A DNA stretch of 42,392 bases, taken from Phycisphaerales bacterium. GTDB taxonomy: Bacteria > Planctomycetota > Phycisphaerae > Sedimentisphaerales > Anaerobacaceae. The stretch is from contig CP070806.1 of assembly GCA_020343675.1 (NCBI GenBank), positions 4,225,488-4,267,879 of the forward strand. The letters run 5' to 3'. The notes beneath the pieces are model-generated. The model had not been told where the DNA came from. It searched no databases and saw only the letters and a program-made list of their open reading frames with translations. Positions 31,952-40,783 of this stretch are shown here, in pieces; the stretch's first letter is position 1; each line of letters starts with the position of its first letter. The translations under genes were made by a program, and so were the position numbers.

Positions 31952-33334
31952 ATGGCAGAGCGTTTTGATGTTGTTGTTATCGGCAGCGGCCCCGGCGGTT
32001 ACGCCGCCGCCATCAGAGCTGCGCAAAGAGACGCATCGGTGGCAGTTATCGAGAAGGGTCTGATTGGCGGGACGTGCCTGAATTGTGGATGTATCCCTTC
32101 CAAGACACTGCTGGCCTCGGCCCATACGCTTTTATTAATGAAACATGCCGGCCTGATGGGTATCGATGTCCCGTCCGCGGTTCCCAATTGGCCCAAGATA
32201 CAGGCGAGGAAGGACGCGGTGGTGGCCGGTTTCCGTAAGGGTCTGACCGGCTTGATTCAGAGCAATAAGGCGAGAATCATCCAGGGCCGGGGTATTGTCA
32301 CGGCGCTGAATCGAGTCAAAATTGAATCGGAAACTGCTCCGATGGAACTTGAAGCGGGTACGATAATCCTCGCTACGGGCTCGCAGCCGATTGAGCTGCC
32401 CGGTATCCCGTTTGATGGCCAGACTATCATCAGCAGCAAAGAGGCCCTGGAGCTGGATCAAATTCCGCAATCCATGGTCATTGTCGGCGGAGGAATCATC
32501 GGCTGTGAGATGGCGTGCGCGTACGCGGCCGTCGGAACCAAGGTGACGATAGTAGAGGCTCTGGAACGCCTGATACCGATGGAGGATGAATGGGTCGGAC
32601 GCCTCATGACGCGCGAACTCAAGAAGCTGGGCATCGAGTCTCTGACCGGCCAGAAGGTAACGGCTGTTGAGAAAGCAGGGGGCTTGGCTAAGGTCGCTCT
32701 CGAAAGCGGACAGGCAATCGATGCAGAAAAAGTGCTTGTTTGTGTTGGCCGGCGTCCTGTGATTGACGCCGAGACCGTTGAGGCTTTGAACTTGCAGATG
32801 AACGGACCAGCGGTTGCCGTCAACGACAAACTCCAGACAAATGTCGCCGGTGTTTATGCCATTGGCGATGCAGTCGGCACGACTTATTTGGCGCACGGTG
32901 CTTTTGCCGAAGCGGACGTGGCTGCGGTCAACGCTACCGGGGGCGAGGCGACAATAGGTGATTACTCGCTGATCCCGCGCGCCGTCTATACGTTTCCAGA
33001 GATCGCCTCCGTCGGAAGGAACGAAGAGTCCTGCAAAGCCGGCGGTCTTGATGTTTCCGTCGGGAGGGCGTTTTTCAGAGCCAATGGGCGAAGCATTGCG
33101 CACAATGAGACAGTCGGCGAAGTGAGGGCCGTCAGGGATAACTTAACTAATCGCATCGTCGGCGTGACAATGGTCGGCGCGGTTGTCACTGAACTGGCCG
33201 GGGCCGCCAGGGCGCTCGTAGGCAGTACGGAAAAGATTACCGAGATGAGCTTTCCCCATCCGACGGTTTCGGAAGTACTCAAGGAAGCCGCCGAAGACGC
33301 CTTCGGTCTGAGCCTGCATAATCTACCCCGATAG
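31952..33334 (+). CDS. lpd: Dihydrolipoyl dehydrogenase
   Basis: 460 residues; AAGGAG 9 bp before the ATG. It re-oxidises dihydrolipoamide on 2-oxo-acid dehydrogenases or the glycine cleavage H protein, with FAD and NAD+. The FAD motif is VVIGSGPGGYAAAIRA; the redox disulfide is Cys42 and Cys47 in GGTCLNCGCIPSK, with an extra Cys45 between them; the NAD-binding motif is VIVGGGIIGCEMACAYAAVGTKVTIVEA; the catalytic dyad is His436 and Glu441 (HPTVSE). No E1, E2 or gcv gene is adjacent. It sits 55 bp after the second sulfatase and is convergent with purH. Stand-alone lpd genes are common and the enzyme can serve several complexes. Confidence 0.96.
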   Translation: MAERFDVVVIGSGPGGYAAAIRAAQRDASVAVIEKGLIGGTCLNCGCIPSKTLLASAHTLLLMKHAGLMGIDVPSAVPNWPKIQARKDAVVAGFRKGLTGLIQSNKARIIQGRGIVTALNRVKIESETAPMELEAGTIILATGSQPIELPGIPFDGQTIISSKEALELDQIPQSMVIVGGGIIGCEMACAYAAVGTKVTIVEALERLIPMEDEWVGRLMTRELKKLGIESLTGQKVTAVEKAGGLAKVALESGQAIDAEKVLVCVGRRPVIDAETVEALNLQMNGPAVAVNDKLQTNVAGVYAIGDAVGTTYLAHGAFAEADVAAVNATGGEATIGDYSLIPRAVYTFPEIASVGRNEESCKAGGLDVSVGRAFFRANGRSIAHNETVGEVRAVRDNLTNRIVGVTMVGAVVTELAGAARALVGSTEKITEMSFPHPTVSEVLKEAAEDAFGLSLHNLPR

Positions 33335-33425
33335 GGTTGTTCGGCCCGAGATCCTGCAAGTTGTGAATTTCGCACATGTCGAGCCGCTCTGCAACGCAGG
33401 GCGAGCTTCTGCTTTGATCGTGCGA

Positions 33426-35036
33426 TTAGTGTTTAAAGTGACGCTTGCCGGTAAAGACCATGGCGATTTTGTGCTTATCCGCTGTGGCGATAACTTCATC
33501 GTCTTTTTTCGAGCCGCCCGGCTGGACGATACACGCCACACCTGCTTTGGCGGCATTTTCGACGTTGTCCGGGAAGGGGAAAAACGCATCGGAGGCCATT
33601 GCACAGTCTTTGCTCTCGTCGCCTGCGTGCTTGAACGCGATCAGGCCCGACTCGACGCGATTCATCTGCCCGGCCCCCACGCCCAATACCTTTCTGTTCA
33701 TGACCAGCCCGATTGTATTACTCTTGGTATGCTTGGCGGCGAGCCAGGCTATCCTCAAATCCTCAAGCTGCTCGTTGCTCGGCCTGGCTTTGGTCGGATA
33801 CGTCAGCACATCGGGTTCCCAGCTTGCCAGGTCGCGCTTCTGCAGCAGCATTCCGCCGGTGACGCAACGAAGGTCGTACTCGCCGGAATCGATCTTCGCT
33901 CTGTCGATTGGACCGGTTTCGACAAGCCGGACTCTGCTGCCCCAAGTCTTGAGCGTTCGGATGATCTCGACGGCCTCTTTGTCGAATTCCGGCGCGATGA
34001 TCACCTCGGCGAAGAATCCGCCCGCACCGAGTGCCTTGCCGAACCGGCTGTAGGATTCCATAATCGTCTGGGCCAGCTCGACGTTCACCTTTCTGTTTAA
34101 CGCGATGATTCCGCCGAATGCGCTGACGACGTCGCCTTCATAGGCCTTTCGGTAGGCCACGCAGATATCGTCGTCAATAGCGCAGCCGCACGGATTGAGG
34201 TGTTTGACGACAACCGCCGCGGGCTCGGCAAATTCCTTCACCAGCTCGAATGCCGCATTCGTGTCGAGCAGGTTGTTGAAGCTGATCTCTATCCCGCCTT
34301 CCAACAGAGTCCCGCTGCTGACGGATGTTTCTCCGCTTGCCGGCAGCTTGTAGAAGGCGCCGGTCTGATGCGGATTCTCGCCGTAACGCAGCGTCGCCTC
34401 TCTCGTCAGCGCGATCGAAACTCTCTCGGGGTACTCCACGCCCGCCCTTTTGTTCAGATATTTTGCTATCGCCGCATCATAGGAAGCGGTCAGGGTGAAG
34501 GCAACCCGCGCGCAATCGCTTCGCAGCTCTTCGCTGACGGCGCCGCCGTTCTTCTCCATTTCGCCGATGACTTTGTCGTATTGGCCGGGTTGTGTGACAA
34601 CCGTCACGAACTTGTGATTCTTCGCTGCCGAGCGAAGCATGCTCGGTCCGCCTATGTCGATATTCTCGATGGCCTCGGCCAGCGTGCAGTCGGGCCTGGC
34701 AATCGTCTGCTCGAACGGATAGAGATTTACGCAGACTAAATCGATGGGCTCAATCTTGTGTTTGTCCATTGCGGCCGCGTGTTCCTTCTTGTCGCGCAGT
34801 CCCAGCAGGCCGCCGTGTATCTTCGGGTGAAGTGTTTTGACTCTGCCGTCCATCATCTCCGGAAAGCCTGTCACCGACTCGATGCCGACCACACTCACTC
34901 CTGCGTCGCTCAGCGCTTTTGCGGTCCCGCCTGTGCTGATTATTTTGACCCCCATTGCGCTGAGCTTCCGGGCAAAATCAACAGCGCCGCTCTTGTCCGA
35001 AACGCTTATCAATGCCGTCTTGATTTTCACTTCCAT
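33426..35036 (-). CDS. purH: Bifunctional AICAR formyltransferase/IMP cyclohydrolase
   Basis: 536 residues, full length. It catalyses the last two steps of IMP synthesis. The N-terminal MGS-like IMP cyclohydrolase domain (about 1-200) has ALISVSDKSG, STGGTAKAL, GRVKTLHPKIHGGLL, NLYPFE and ENIDIGGPSMLRSAAKN. The C-terminal transformylase domain has RYGENPHQTGAFY, the KHLNPCG signature with its catalytic Lys-His, SAFGGIIALN, LRIAWLAAKHTKSNT and VGAGQMNRVES, and ends SDAFFPFPDNVENAAKAGV...IQPGGSKKDDEVI. AAGGAG lies about 11 bp upstream of the ATG, slightly long. It is 53 bp downstream of the propeller gene on the same strand. Confidence 0.98.
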   Translation of the reverse strand: MEVKIKTALISVSDKSGAVDFARKLSAMGVKIISTGGTAKALSDAGVSVVGIESVTGFPEMMDGRVKTLHPKIHGGLLGLRDKKEHAAAMDKHKIEPIDLVCVNLYPFEQTIARPDCTLAEAIENIDIGGPSMLRSAAKNHKFVTVVTQPGQYDKVIGEMEKNGGAVSEELRSDCARVAFTLTASYDAAIAKYLNKRAGVEYPERVSIALTREATLRYGENPHQTGAFYKLPASGETSVSSGTLLEGGIEISFNNLLDTNAAFELVKEFAEPAAVVVKHLNPCGCAIDDDICVAYRKAYEGDVVSAFGGIIALNRKVNVELAQTIMESYSRFGKALGAGGFFAEVIIAPEFDKEAVEIIRTLKTWGSRVRLVETGPIDRAKIDSGEYDLRCVTGGMLLQKRDLASWEPDVLTYPTKARPSNEQLEDLRIAWLAAKHTKSNTIGLVMNRKVLGVGAGQMNRVESGLIAFKHAGDESKDCAMASDAFFPFPDNVENAAKAGVACIVQPGGSKKDDEVIATADKHKIAMVFTGKRHFKH

Positions 35037-35089
35037 TTACACTCATTCTCCTTCTTGTTGACCCGATGTGGTTTACTTTCGTCCCTTTT

Positions 35090-36202
35090 CTATTCAACCG
35101 GCTGCAAACAGGCAATCCGGCCGCGTTTGTCGGCAATGTAGATTTTGTCGTCCATCGCATTGCCGGCGTGCTTTGAGACTCCCGCGAAGTTGACGGAATA
35201 CAACTTCCGGGCCTTGGCATTGTCCATCACCACCAACGTGGCGGCGTCCGTAATCACATAGGCCCGCCCCTTGGCCTCCGCCAGCAAGTCGTCCCCACCC
35301 GGCACGGACCATATGGACGAACCGGTCTGTTTGTCTATCGCCACGATGCCCTTGCCTCGAACGTGCTGATAGACGACGCTTTGTGTCACCCGCGGCGCTT
35401 TTTCGAGCATGCCGGCCGCTCGATATTTCCAGACGAGCTGCTTCTGCCCGGGCTGCCCTGCCATGTCAACTCTATAGACGTTCGTGTCTTTGCTGGCAAA
35501 GAACAGCGACATCCAGTCCCTGACGACCGGCCCGGCGATAGCGCCGGCCGCGTCGAACTGCCATAGACGCGCAGCCCGGTTGGGCGCGATGCAGATCACA
35601 TTGCCTTTGTCCGTAGTAATGAGGACAAAACTCTCGTCAGCCAGGATCGACGTAATCACCGACTCATTATCGGCGGCTATCTCGAATGCCTGGACCATGT
35701 TTTCGACACGAAGTGCGTGTAATCGCTTGTCAATGCCGGCCGCGTAGAAATGCGAGCCGTTCCGCGCCGCCGGACACGTCATGCCCTGTCCAAAGTCCAC
35801 GGTCTTACGCTCCATTCCGGATTCGGCGTCAACCCGCACCAGGCTGCTGCCGTTCACATAGAGCAGCTCATCGCCATACAGCATCATGCCCGAGGTCAGC
35901 AAGCCCGCGGGGGCAACCGTCTTGGCGAATACGATCTTGCCGTCGTCCTTATTCAGCGAAAGCACATAGTTGTGGTCGGAGATCACATAGATACGATTGG
36001 CGAGCAGGAACATGCGATCCACGCTCTCAGCCTTCTTTATCGGCAGCTCGTTCTCCCACACTATTCTCAAATCGGCGTGCTCGAGCAGCTCAGGTGAAAC
36101 AAGCCGGGATGAACCGCCTTCGGCACAAAAGCCGCCCTGCACTGTGCACAGAATGACCAATCCTGTCAGCCAAATAAGTCTTTGTCTCGACGATTTCAGC
36201 AT
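35090..36202 (-). CDS. Exported PQQ-like beta-propeller protein
   Basis: 370 residues from the ATG at 36202, chosen because GAGGAG lies 8 bp upstream; the frame is open to 36301. A signal peptide (about residues 1-27, ending GGFCA) precedes a seven- or eight-bladed propeller of the PQQ/BamB-like type. Blades show the pattern NRIYVISDHNYVLSLNKDDGKIVF, DKRLHALRVENMVQAFEI, ADESFVLITTDKGNVICIAPN, DWMSLFFASKDTNVYRVD and GRAYVITDAATLVVMDNAKARKLYSV. No PQQ ligands or dehydrogenase motifs are seen, so it is a structural or binding propeller. BamB is one outer-membrane example of this fold, but nothing here ties it to Bam. It precedes purH. Confidence 0.85.
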   Translation of the reverse strand: MLKSSRQRLIWLTGLVILCTVQGGFCAEGGSSRLVSPELLEHADLRIVWENELPIKKAESVDRMFLLANRIYVISDHNYVLSLNKDDGKIVFAKTVAPAGLLTSGMMLYGDELLYVNGSSLVRVDAESGMERKTVDFGQGMTCPAARNGSHFYAAGIDKRLHALRVENMVQAFEIAADNESVITSILADESFVLITTDKGNVICIAPNRAARLWQFDAAGAIAGPVVRDWMSLFFASKDTNVYRVDMAGQPGQKQLVWKYRAAGMLEKAPRVTQSVVYQHVRGKGIVAIDKQTGSSIWSVPGGDDLLAEAKGRAYVITDAATLVVMDNAKARKLYSVNFAGVSKHAGNAMDDKIYIADKRGRIACLQPVE

Positions 36203-36297
36203 TTCTTCAGCTCCTCGCAAAAAATGTGTCTTCTCGTCACCACGCTGCGTGCTTTCGGGGCAATCGCGGGGCCTCAATACCTCCCGCCTACCCGTGC

Positions 36298-36594
36298 TCA
36301 CGACAGTTCCACATGTTCTGCCAAATCAACGTTGTGCTCTTGTTCAAACGTCCGCATCTGCTCGATGCGTTCGATATCATCCTTTATCCGATTGGCCAGC
36401 TTGAATATGTAAGGCTTACCCTCTAAACGGTTCTGCAGGTCGTCGAGCATCGGCTCCCATGTGCCGCCGTACAACTGGGCCTTGAGGATGACCAGCATGC
36501 GATGCTCGTCGCTCAGTCCTGCCACGAAACTGCTGACGACCCTGCTGACGCTTGTTCCGAGGCCTCTATCGGTGTTTTCGCTCGGCTCGTCCAT
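36298..36594 (-). CDS. Small conserved-looking hypothetical protein
   Basis: 98 residues, soluble and helical, with no signal peptide. The sequence has a regular protein-like composition (SDEHRMLVILKAQLYGGTWE, NRLEGKPYIFKLANRIKDDIERIEQM) and a GAGG a little upstream of the ATG. I do not recognise a family. It starts a minus-strand run with the propeller protein (95 bp gap) and purH. The 250 bp between it and the radical-SAM gene hold no gene. Confidence 0.7.
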   Translation of the reverse strand: MDEPSENTDRGLGTSVSRVVSSFVAGLSDEHRMLVILKAQLYGGTWEPMLDDLQNRLEGKPYIFKLANRIKDDIERIEQMRTFEQEHNVDLAEHVELS

Positions 36595-36678
36595 CTGCCA
36601 AAACCTCGCCTCGTCTGAAACCCTTCGTTCGTCATATCGCCCCGCCGGTGAGCCTCTGACAGGGACCGTATGGGCCGA

Positions 36679-36707
36679 ATACTAATCGTCACGGCGAGAA
36701 ATTGCAA
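36679..36707 (-). promoter_or_regulatory. Weak promoter candidate for the 36.6-33.4 kb gene run
   Basis: On the minus strand, TTGCAA (36707-36702), a 17-bp spacer and TAGTAT (36684-36679); each hexamer matches at four of six. It lies in the 250-bp gap that separates the radical-SAM gene from the next run. Confidence 0.3.
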
Positions 36708-36844
36708 CTAATTTTCGCAAATTCCTCTTCACGGCAGGAGATTCGACGATATCCAGGGTCATTTGTGGGCACATCGCCCTTGCTCTGCGTCCCTCCGCAC
36801 GCTGGCTCAGAGCTTGAAGTCGATTTGGCAGCCTGATTCAAGGT

Positions 36845-37984
36845 TCAGAAGCTCAGGTATGGGCTGGCTTTGCCCAGCCTGACTCCGACTTTTCCCACAT
36901 CTTCTATGGAACGGATACGGGTTTGTCGTCGCCGGTCCAGGATATGCTTTATGGTCATCGGCCCGAGGCCCGGCACTCTCAGCAGGTCGGACTCGGGTGC
37001 CTGATTGACATCCACGGGATAAAACTCCGGATGTCTCCGGGCCCATGTTTCTTTCGGATCGACGGTCAAAGAGAGATTGCCGTTTTCTTCAAAGACAATG
37101 TCTGATTCGGCAAAACCATATTTGCGAAGCAGGAAATCCACCTGATACAGCCGGTGCTCTCGCATAAGAACATCGGCGGTCTCGTCCGGCTCGGCCCGCT
37201 CACCGGCGATGGAGCCTTCGCCCAATCCGCTCTGGTATGCGCTGAAATAGACTCGGTGCATCCTCAAGCGATTGTAGAGCCCGTACATGTACCTGACGAT
37301 CTCGGCATCCTGTTCGCCGGCGGCCCCGACGATGAACTGCGTTGTCTGCTTGACCCTTTCATATCTCGATCCGCGTCCGGTGAGTCTGCTAATCAGCTTG
37401 ATGGGCTCAATGATGTCGGGGATATATCGTTTCTTCTGCGAGAGCCTGGCCAGGGCCTTCTCGCCCGGGGTCTCGATGTTAAGCGAGACGGCGCTCGCCA
37501 GTGAAACCGCCTCCTCCACCGCGGCATCGCTGACTCCGGGAATAATCTTCAAATGGATATACCCTCTGAACCGGTGCTTGTTTCGCAATAGTCGTGCGAC
37601 GCTGTTGAGCTGGTCCATGGTCGCATCGGGCGAGCCAATGACGCCCGAACTGAGGAACAGCCCGAAGACTTTCCGCTGATTGTAGTAATCCAGGAAGACC
37701 TTCGCCGTCTCGTCGGGCCTCAGACTGCACCGGCGAACGTCCATTTGTTCCCTGAGGGGACAGTACTTACAGTCATTCGTGCACACATTCGAGAGCAGCG
37801 TCTTGAACAGCGTGCTTCTTCCCCCGCTTGGAAGTGTGACCGGATAGATCCATCTTCCGTCGCCACCGCGTTTGCGGTGCTCATCCCTGGACGTACCACA
37901 CGCACAGGCCAAATCGTACTGCGAATCAGCGCTGAGTATCTCCAGTTTCTGTTGCGTATCGGGTTTGGATATGATGCCGACCAT
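36845..37984 (-). CDS. Radical SAM/HhH protein of the UDG-linked putative DNA repair type
   Basis: 379 residues; GGTGAG 6 bp before the ATG. The radical-SAM cluster motif is C-x3-C-x2-C at Cys68, Cys72, Cys75 (CTNDCKYC), preceded by LPSGGRSTLFKTLLSN. LFLSSGVIGSPDATMDQ, GYIHLKIIPG and LNIETPGEKAL are barrel segments. The C-terminus (about 325-375) is a helix-hairpin-helix: DVNQAPESDLLRVPGLGPMTIKHILDRR. This matches the rSAM family normally encoded beside a uracil-DNA-glycosylase-like protein (TIGR03916 with TIGR03915). No such partner lies in the window; the neighbours are the small membrane gene upstream (32 bp) and a 250-bp gap downstream. The reaction is unknown; DNA modification or repair is inferred from the HhH and the usual partner. 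Confidence 0.9.
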   Translation of the reverse strand: MVGIISKPDTQQKLEILSADSQYDLACACGTSRDEHRKRGGDGRWIYPVTLPSGGRSTLFKTLLSNVCTNDCKYCPLREQMDVRRCSLRPDETAKVFLDYYNQRKVFGLFLSSGVIGSPDATMDQLNSVARLLRNKHRFRGYIHLKIIPGVSDAAVEEAVSLASAVSLNIETPGEKALARLSQKKRYIPDIIEPIKLISRLTGRGSRYERVKQTTQFIVGAAGEQDAEIVRYMYGLYNRLRMHRVYFSAYQSGLGEGSIAGERAEPDETADVLMREHRLYQVDFLLRKYGFAESDIVFEENGNLSLTVDPKETWARRHPEFYPVDVNQAPESDLLRVPGLGPMTIKHILDRRRQTRIRSIEDVGKVGVRLGKASPYLSF

Positions 37985-38016
37985 CGTTTTCTCACCTTCG
38001 CCACCCTCTTTTCACA

Positions 38017-38445
38017 TCATCGGTTCCTGGCTCCTTTGAGCTTTTCCATGATTCTCTCGGCATTTGCCAACAAGGCAAAGACTACAATCCAGATGACGAA
38101 AAGTAAAGCCACAGCATCCGAAAGAATACCCAGAAGAAGGAAAATGAACCCAAGCACTCCGGCCACCATCACAGAGCACAGAAACGGCCCGGCCAGCTTG
38201 CCCACTATTTTCGTCACTTTCGGCCGTTGGGCCTGGTCCCATTTCCGCAAAACCGACCTGGCTGCCGGAGCTTCGTCTTTTGGCACCGCCACACTGATCA
38301 GGTAGGTGGCTTTCCCGCACCCGCTCAGGGCCGCCGCAGCGCTCGGATTCTCCAGCGTTGTCGGATTGAATCCTTCTTTTCGCAAGAATCCAAGCACCGT
38401 TTGCAGCGATTCAGGATTGGCTTCATAGACGACGACACTATTCAT
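38017..38445 (-). CDS. DUF2007-like domain fused to a two-TM membrane segment
   Basis: 142 residues. The N-terminal 75 or so (MNSVVVYEANPESLQTVLGFLRKEGFNPTTLENPS, then YLISVAVPKDEAPAARSVLRKW) resemble the small DUF2007 'putative signal-transducing' fold, a ferredoxin-like sensor of unknown ligand. Two TM helices follow (about 85-107 and 110-128, LCSVMVAGVLGFIFLLLGIL and AVALLFVIWIVVFALL) and a basic tail. GGAG lies about 10 bp before the ATG. It lies between the GPP34 gene (61 bp) and the radical-SAM gene (32 bp) in the sigma-factor operon. Function is unknown. Confidence 0.78.
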   Translation of the reverse strand: MNSVVVYEANPESLQTVLGFLRKEGFNPTTLENPSAAAALSGCGKATYLISVAVPKDEAPAARSVLRKWDQAQRPKVTKIVGKLAGPFLCSVMVAGVLGFIFLLLGILSDAVALLFVIWIVVFALLANAERIMEKLKGARNR

Positions 38446-38506
38446 GGCTTTGTGCTCCGCCTGGCCGCTCTTTGCGTTCGTCGGCTACTGCTATCGATTG
38501 TCTTAT

Positions 38507-39163
38507 TCATGGCGCCACGATGGCTGTCCGCATCGTTTTGACAGCGGCTCTTACGGCTTTTCCCAGTATCTCACCATCGACCAGTTGTTCAATCCGGGCC
38601 TTCCGGCCGCCCAGTTTGTTCTTGTCAAAGACGGCTGTCAGAAGGCCCGCGCTATCGGCTACAGACAGGAGAATAAGAGTCCGGGGATCGACGTGCGGGG
38701 CTTCGGTGAAGATGGCGCCTCTGAGCCGTTCAACCACTTCTCGCCTGGGTTCCGGATCCGCTTCGGGGTATATCCTTCGCCTGAAAATCAACAGAATCCT
38801 CGCGTGTGCGGCCCTGAGAATGTCGCGCTTGCACAACTGTTCGGCGATCCGATCATTCAAGTCCTTCACGCCGGCCAGCCGTGCTATCCACATCGCGAGG
38901 CTGAGGCGTCCCTTTTCGCTGTTTATCCTTTCAAGACACCTGTCAACGAGGGGTTCGCCCAGAGGGTCTGTGCTGACCGCCTCGACAACCTGTTTCTTGC
39001 CGGACTGTTGCACGGCGATGCGCCCGTTCAGCAACAGCTCAGCCATTACCGCGCCGCCTACGGCATAGGGGTACGCGGTTCCTCTTACAACAGTGCCGCG
39101 CTTCGGGCGCAAGGCTAACAACATGATCTCGTGGTGCAGGAACAGCGTACTTGGTATTGTCAT
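38507..39163 (-). CDS. GPP34 (GOLPH3/Vps74-like) family protein
   Basis: 218 residues from the Met at 39163; the frame is open to 39190. The family start LFLHHEIMLLALRPKRGTV is clear, followed by GGAVMAELLLNGRIAV, the DPLGEPLVDRCLERI segment, LSLAMWIARLAG and GAIFTEAPHVDPRTLILLSVADSAGLLTAVFDKN, then a C-terminal helix. In eukaryotes GOLPH3 binds phosphatidylinositol-4-phosphate and retains Golgi glycosyltransferases. Bacterial GPP34 proteins are best known from actinobacteria, and their ligand and role are not established. Here it lies 50 bp downstream of the SPFH gene in an operon with NfeD and an ECF sigma factor, which suggests a part in membrane organisation. Confidence 0.85.
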   Translation of the reverse strand: MTIPSTLFLHHEIMLLALRPKRGTVVRGTAYPYAVGGAVMAELLLNGRIAVQQSGKKQVVEAVSTDPLGEPLVDRCLERINSEKGRLSLAMWIARLAGVKDLNDRIAEQLCKRDILRAAHARILLIFRRRIYPEADPEPRREVVERLRGAIFTEAPHVDPRTLILLSVADSAGLLTAVFDKNKLGGRKARIEQLVDGEILGKAVRAAVKTMRTAIVAP

Positions 39164-39213
39164 CCGAGAGTCCCTACCGGGTTTCTGCAAGACTTCTGTT
39201 CTGACATAACGCG

Positions 39214-40200
39214 TTACTCGGTCTGACCCACGACAGCCGCCTGCTCTCTGATGACCGAGGTGGCTGCTTTAATTACGCCGGCTATGTCTGCGAGGTTCGT
39301 GGGGATGATGATCGAGTTATTGGTCTTGGCGAGTTTTCCAAATTCATCGAGGTACTGCTCTGCAATCCGCAGGTTCACGGCGTTGACGCCGCCCTTTTCG
39401 TTGATCGCCTTGGCGATTTCCCTGATCCCATTTGCCGTTGCCTCGGCAACTTTCAGAATTTCGATAGCTCGACCTTCGGCCTCATTGATTCGTTTCTGCT
39501 TTTCACCTTCAGAGCGGGCAATCATTTCCTGTCTGTCGCCCTCGGCCCGGTTGATCTTTGCCTGTCGGTCACCTTCCGATTCGGCAATCGTCGCCCGCTT
39601 CTCTCGCTCGGCCCGCATCTGCTTTTCCATCGCATCCTTGATGCTCTGAGGGGGCAGAATGTTCTTGACCTCATATCGCGTTACCTTGACGCCCCACGGG
39701 TCCGAGGCCTTGTCCACGGCGTCAACAATGGCGCTGTTTATCGTCTCGCGTTCCTCAAACGTTTTATCCAGCGTCAACTTACCCATCACGCTTCTCATTG
39801 TTGTCTGAGCTAATTGCGCCGATGCGAACTGGTAGTTATTTATTCCGTAAGAAGCTTTCTTGGGATCGACAACCTGCATGTACAGAATGCCGTCAACTTC
39901 GACTGCAATGTTGTCCTGCGTGATGCACTGTTGCGGCGCAACGTCCACCGCCTGCTCCTTCAAGGTGTGCTTGTATGAGACCCTGTCCAGAAACGGGAAC
40001 AGGATGTGAAAGCCTGCTTCGAGCGTGGCCGAATACTTGCCGAGCCGCTCGATGATATACGCCTGCTTCTGAGGCACAATCCTGATCGTCTTGAAAAAGA
40101 CAATCAGCGCGAACAGTAGTATTCCGCCAAGAATAATTGTCAACGTGACTTCCTTCGATGTTGCCGCCAGAATTGCTTCGCTCGGTATCATTGCCAACAT
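39214..40200 (-). CDS. SPFH/band-7 membrane protein (QmcA/paraslipin-like)
   Basis: 328 residues; AGGAG 7 bp before the ATG at 40200 (Met4 is an alternative). One N-terminal TM (about 18-40) is followed by the SPFH domain: VPQKQAYIIERLGKYSATLEAGFHILFPFLDRV, CITQDNIAVEVDGILYMQVVDPKKASYGI, QLAQTTMRSVMGKLTLDKTFEERETIN, and WGVKVTRYEVKNI. A long charged coiled coil (about 195-265, EKQMRAEREKRATIAESEG, GEKQKRINEAEG) drives oligomerisation into membrane rings. A C-terminal hydrophobic segment follows. It is the usual partner of the NfeD protein, which is encoded 72 bp upstream. Such pairs mark functional membrane microdomains and protect against membrane damage. Confidence 0.95.
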   Translation of the reverse strand: MLAMIPSEAILAATSKEVTLTIILGGILLFALIVFFKTIRIVPQKQAYIIERLGKYSATLEAGFHILFPFLDRVSYKHTLKEQAVDVAPQQCITQDNIAVEVDGILYMQVVDPKKASYGINNYQFASAQLAQTTMRSVMGKLTLDKTFEERETINSAIVDAVDKASDPWGVKVTRYEVKNILPPQSIKDAMEKQMRAEREKRATIAESEGDRQAKINRAEGDRQEMIARSEGEKQKRINEAEGRAIEILKVAEATANGIREIAKAINEKGGVNAVNLRIAEQYLDEFGKLAKTNNSIIIPTNLADIAGVIKAATSVIREQAAVVGQTE

Positions 40201-40272
40201 AATTATCTCCTTTCCTCGTAAAATGGTTTGTGCCTTGTTCTCTCTTCAGTTTCAAGGGTCATTCCTGTCCTC

Positions 40273-40731
40273 TTATACAGCTTTGACTCTCAGCGTGATG
40301 TTGTCCTTGCCGACGATTTCGACAGCGGTTCCCTCGGCGAGCTCCTCGTCCGCCTGGGCCTCCCAGTTGCTGCCGTGAAATTCCACTTTTCCGCCGAGCT
40401 TGGGCGCAATCTTTTCCGTGACGACCGCGCGTTGACCGACAAACTCCTCCAGGTTGTGCTTGAGGTCCTGCTTGGACCCCGCATGGCCCAGAAAAACACC
40501 CTTGAGCCAGCGTCGCAGCAGCGCTAACGACAGAACCGAAGAAGCGATGAAGATGAGCAACTGGGCATTGATCCCGATCTCAGTGATCAGGCAGACAACG
40601 GCGACGATCCACGCGCCGACGCCGAAGAAACCGACAATCAATCCAGGCAAAGCAAACTCGAAGAGCAGCAGCAGGAGCCCGACCAGGAACCAGATGATTT
40701 CAGGTGTCAGAAAGTCTTTGATCGTGTCCAT
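40273..40731 (-). CDS. NfeD family membrane protein
   Basis: 152 residues from the ATG at 40731, with AAAGGAG 5 bp upstream; the frame is open much further back (40896) but into non-protein-like sequence. Three or four TM helices fill residues 10-85 (IIWFLVGLLLLLFEFALPGLIVGFFGVGAWIVAVVCLI, LLIFIASSVLSLALL). Residues of about 90-152 form the soluble OB-fold domain (GQRAVVTEKIAPKLGGKVEFHGSNWEAQADEE, IVGKDNITLRV). It is the short NfeD form without a ClpP-like protease. NfeD-SPFH gene pairs are conserved across bacteria; the SPFH gene is immediately downstream. Confidence 0.95.
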   Translation of the reverse strand: MDTIKDFLTPEIIWFLVGLLLLLFEFALPGLIVGFFGVGAWIVAVVCLITEIGINAQLLIFIASSVLSLALLRRWLKGVFLGHAGSKQDLKHNLEEFVGQRAVVTEKIAPKLGGKVEFHGSNWEAQADEELAEGTAVEIVGKDNITLRVKAV

Positions 40732-40783
40732 CGAATCTCCTTTCCCAAAGAATAGGAAGAACCATATGTGGCAACGTGTAAAC

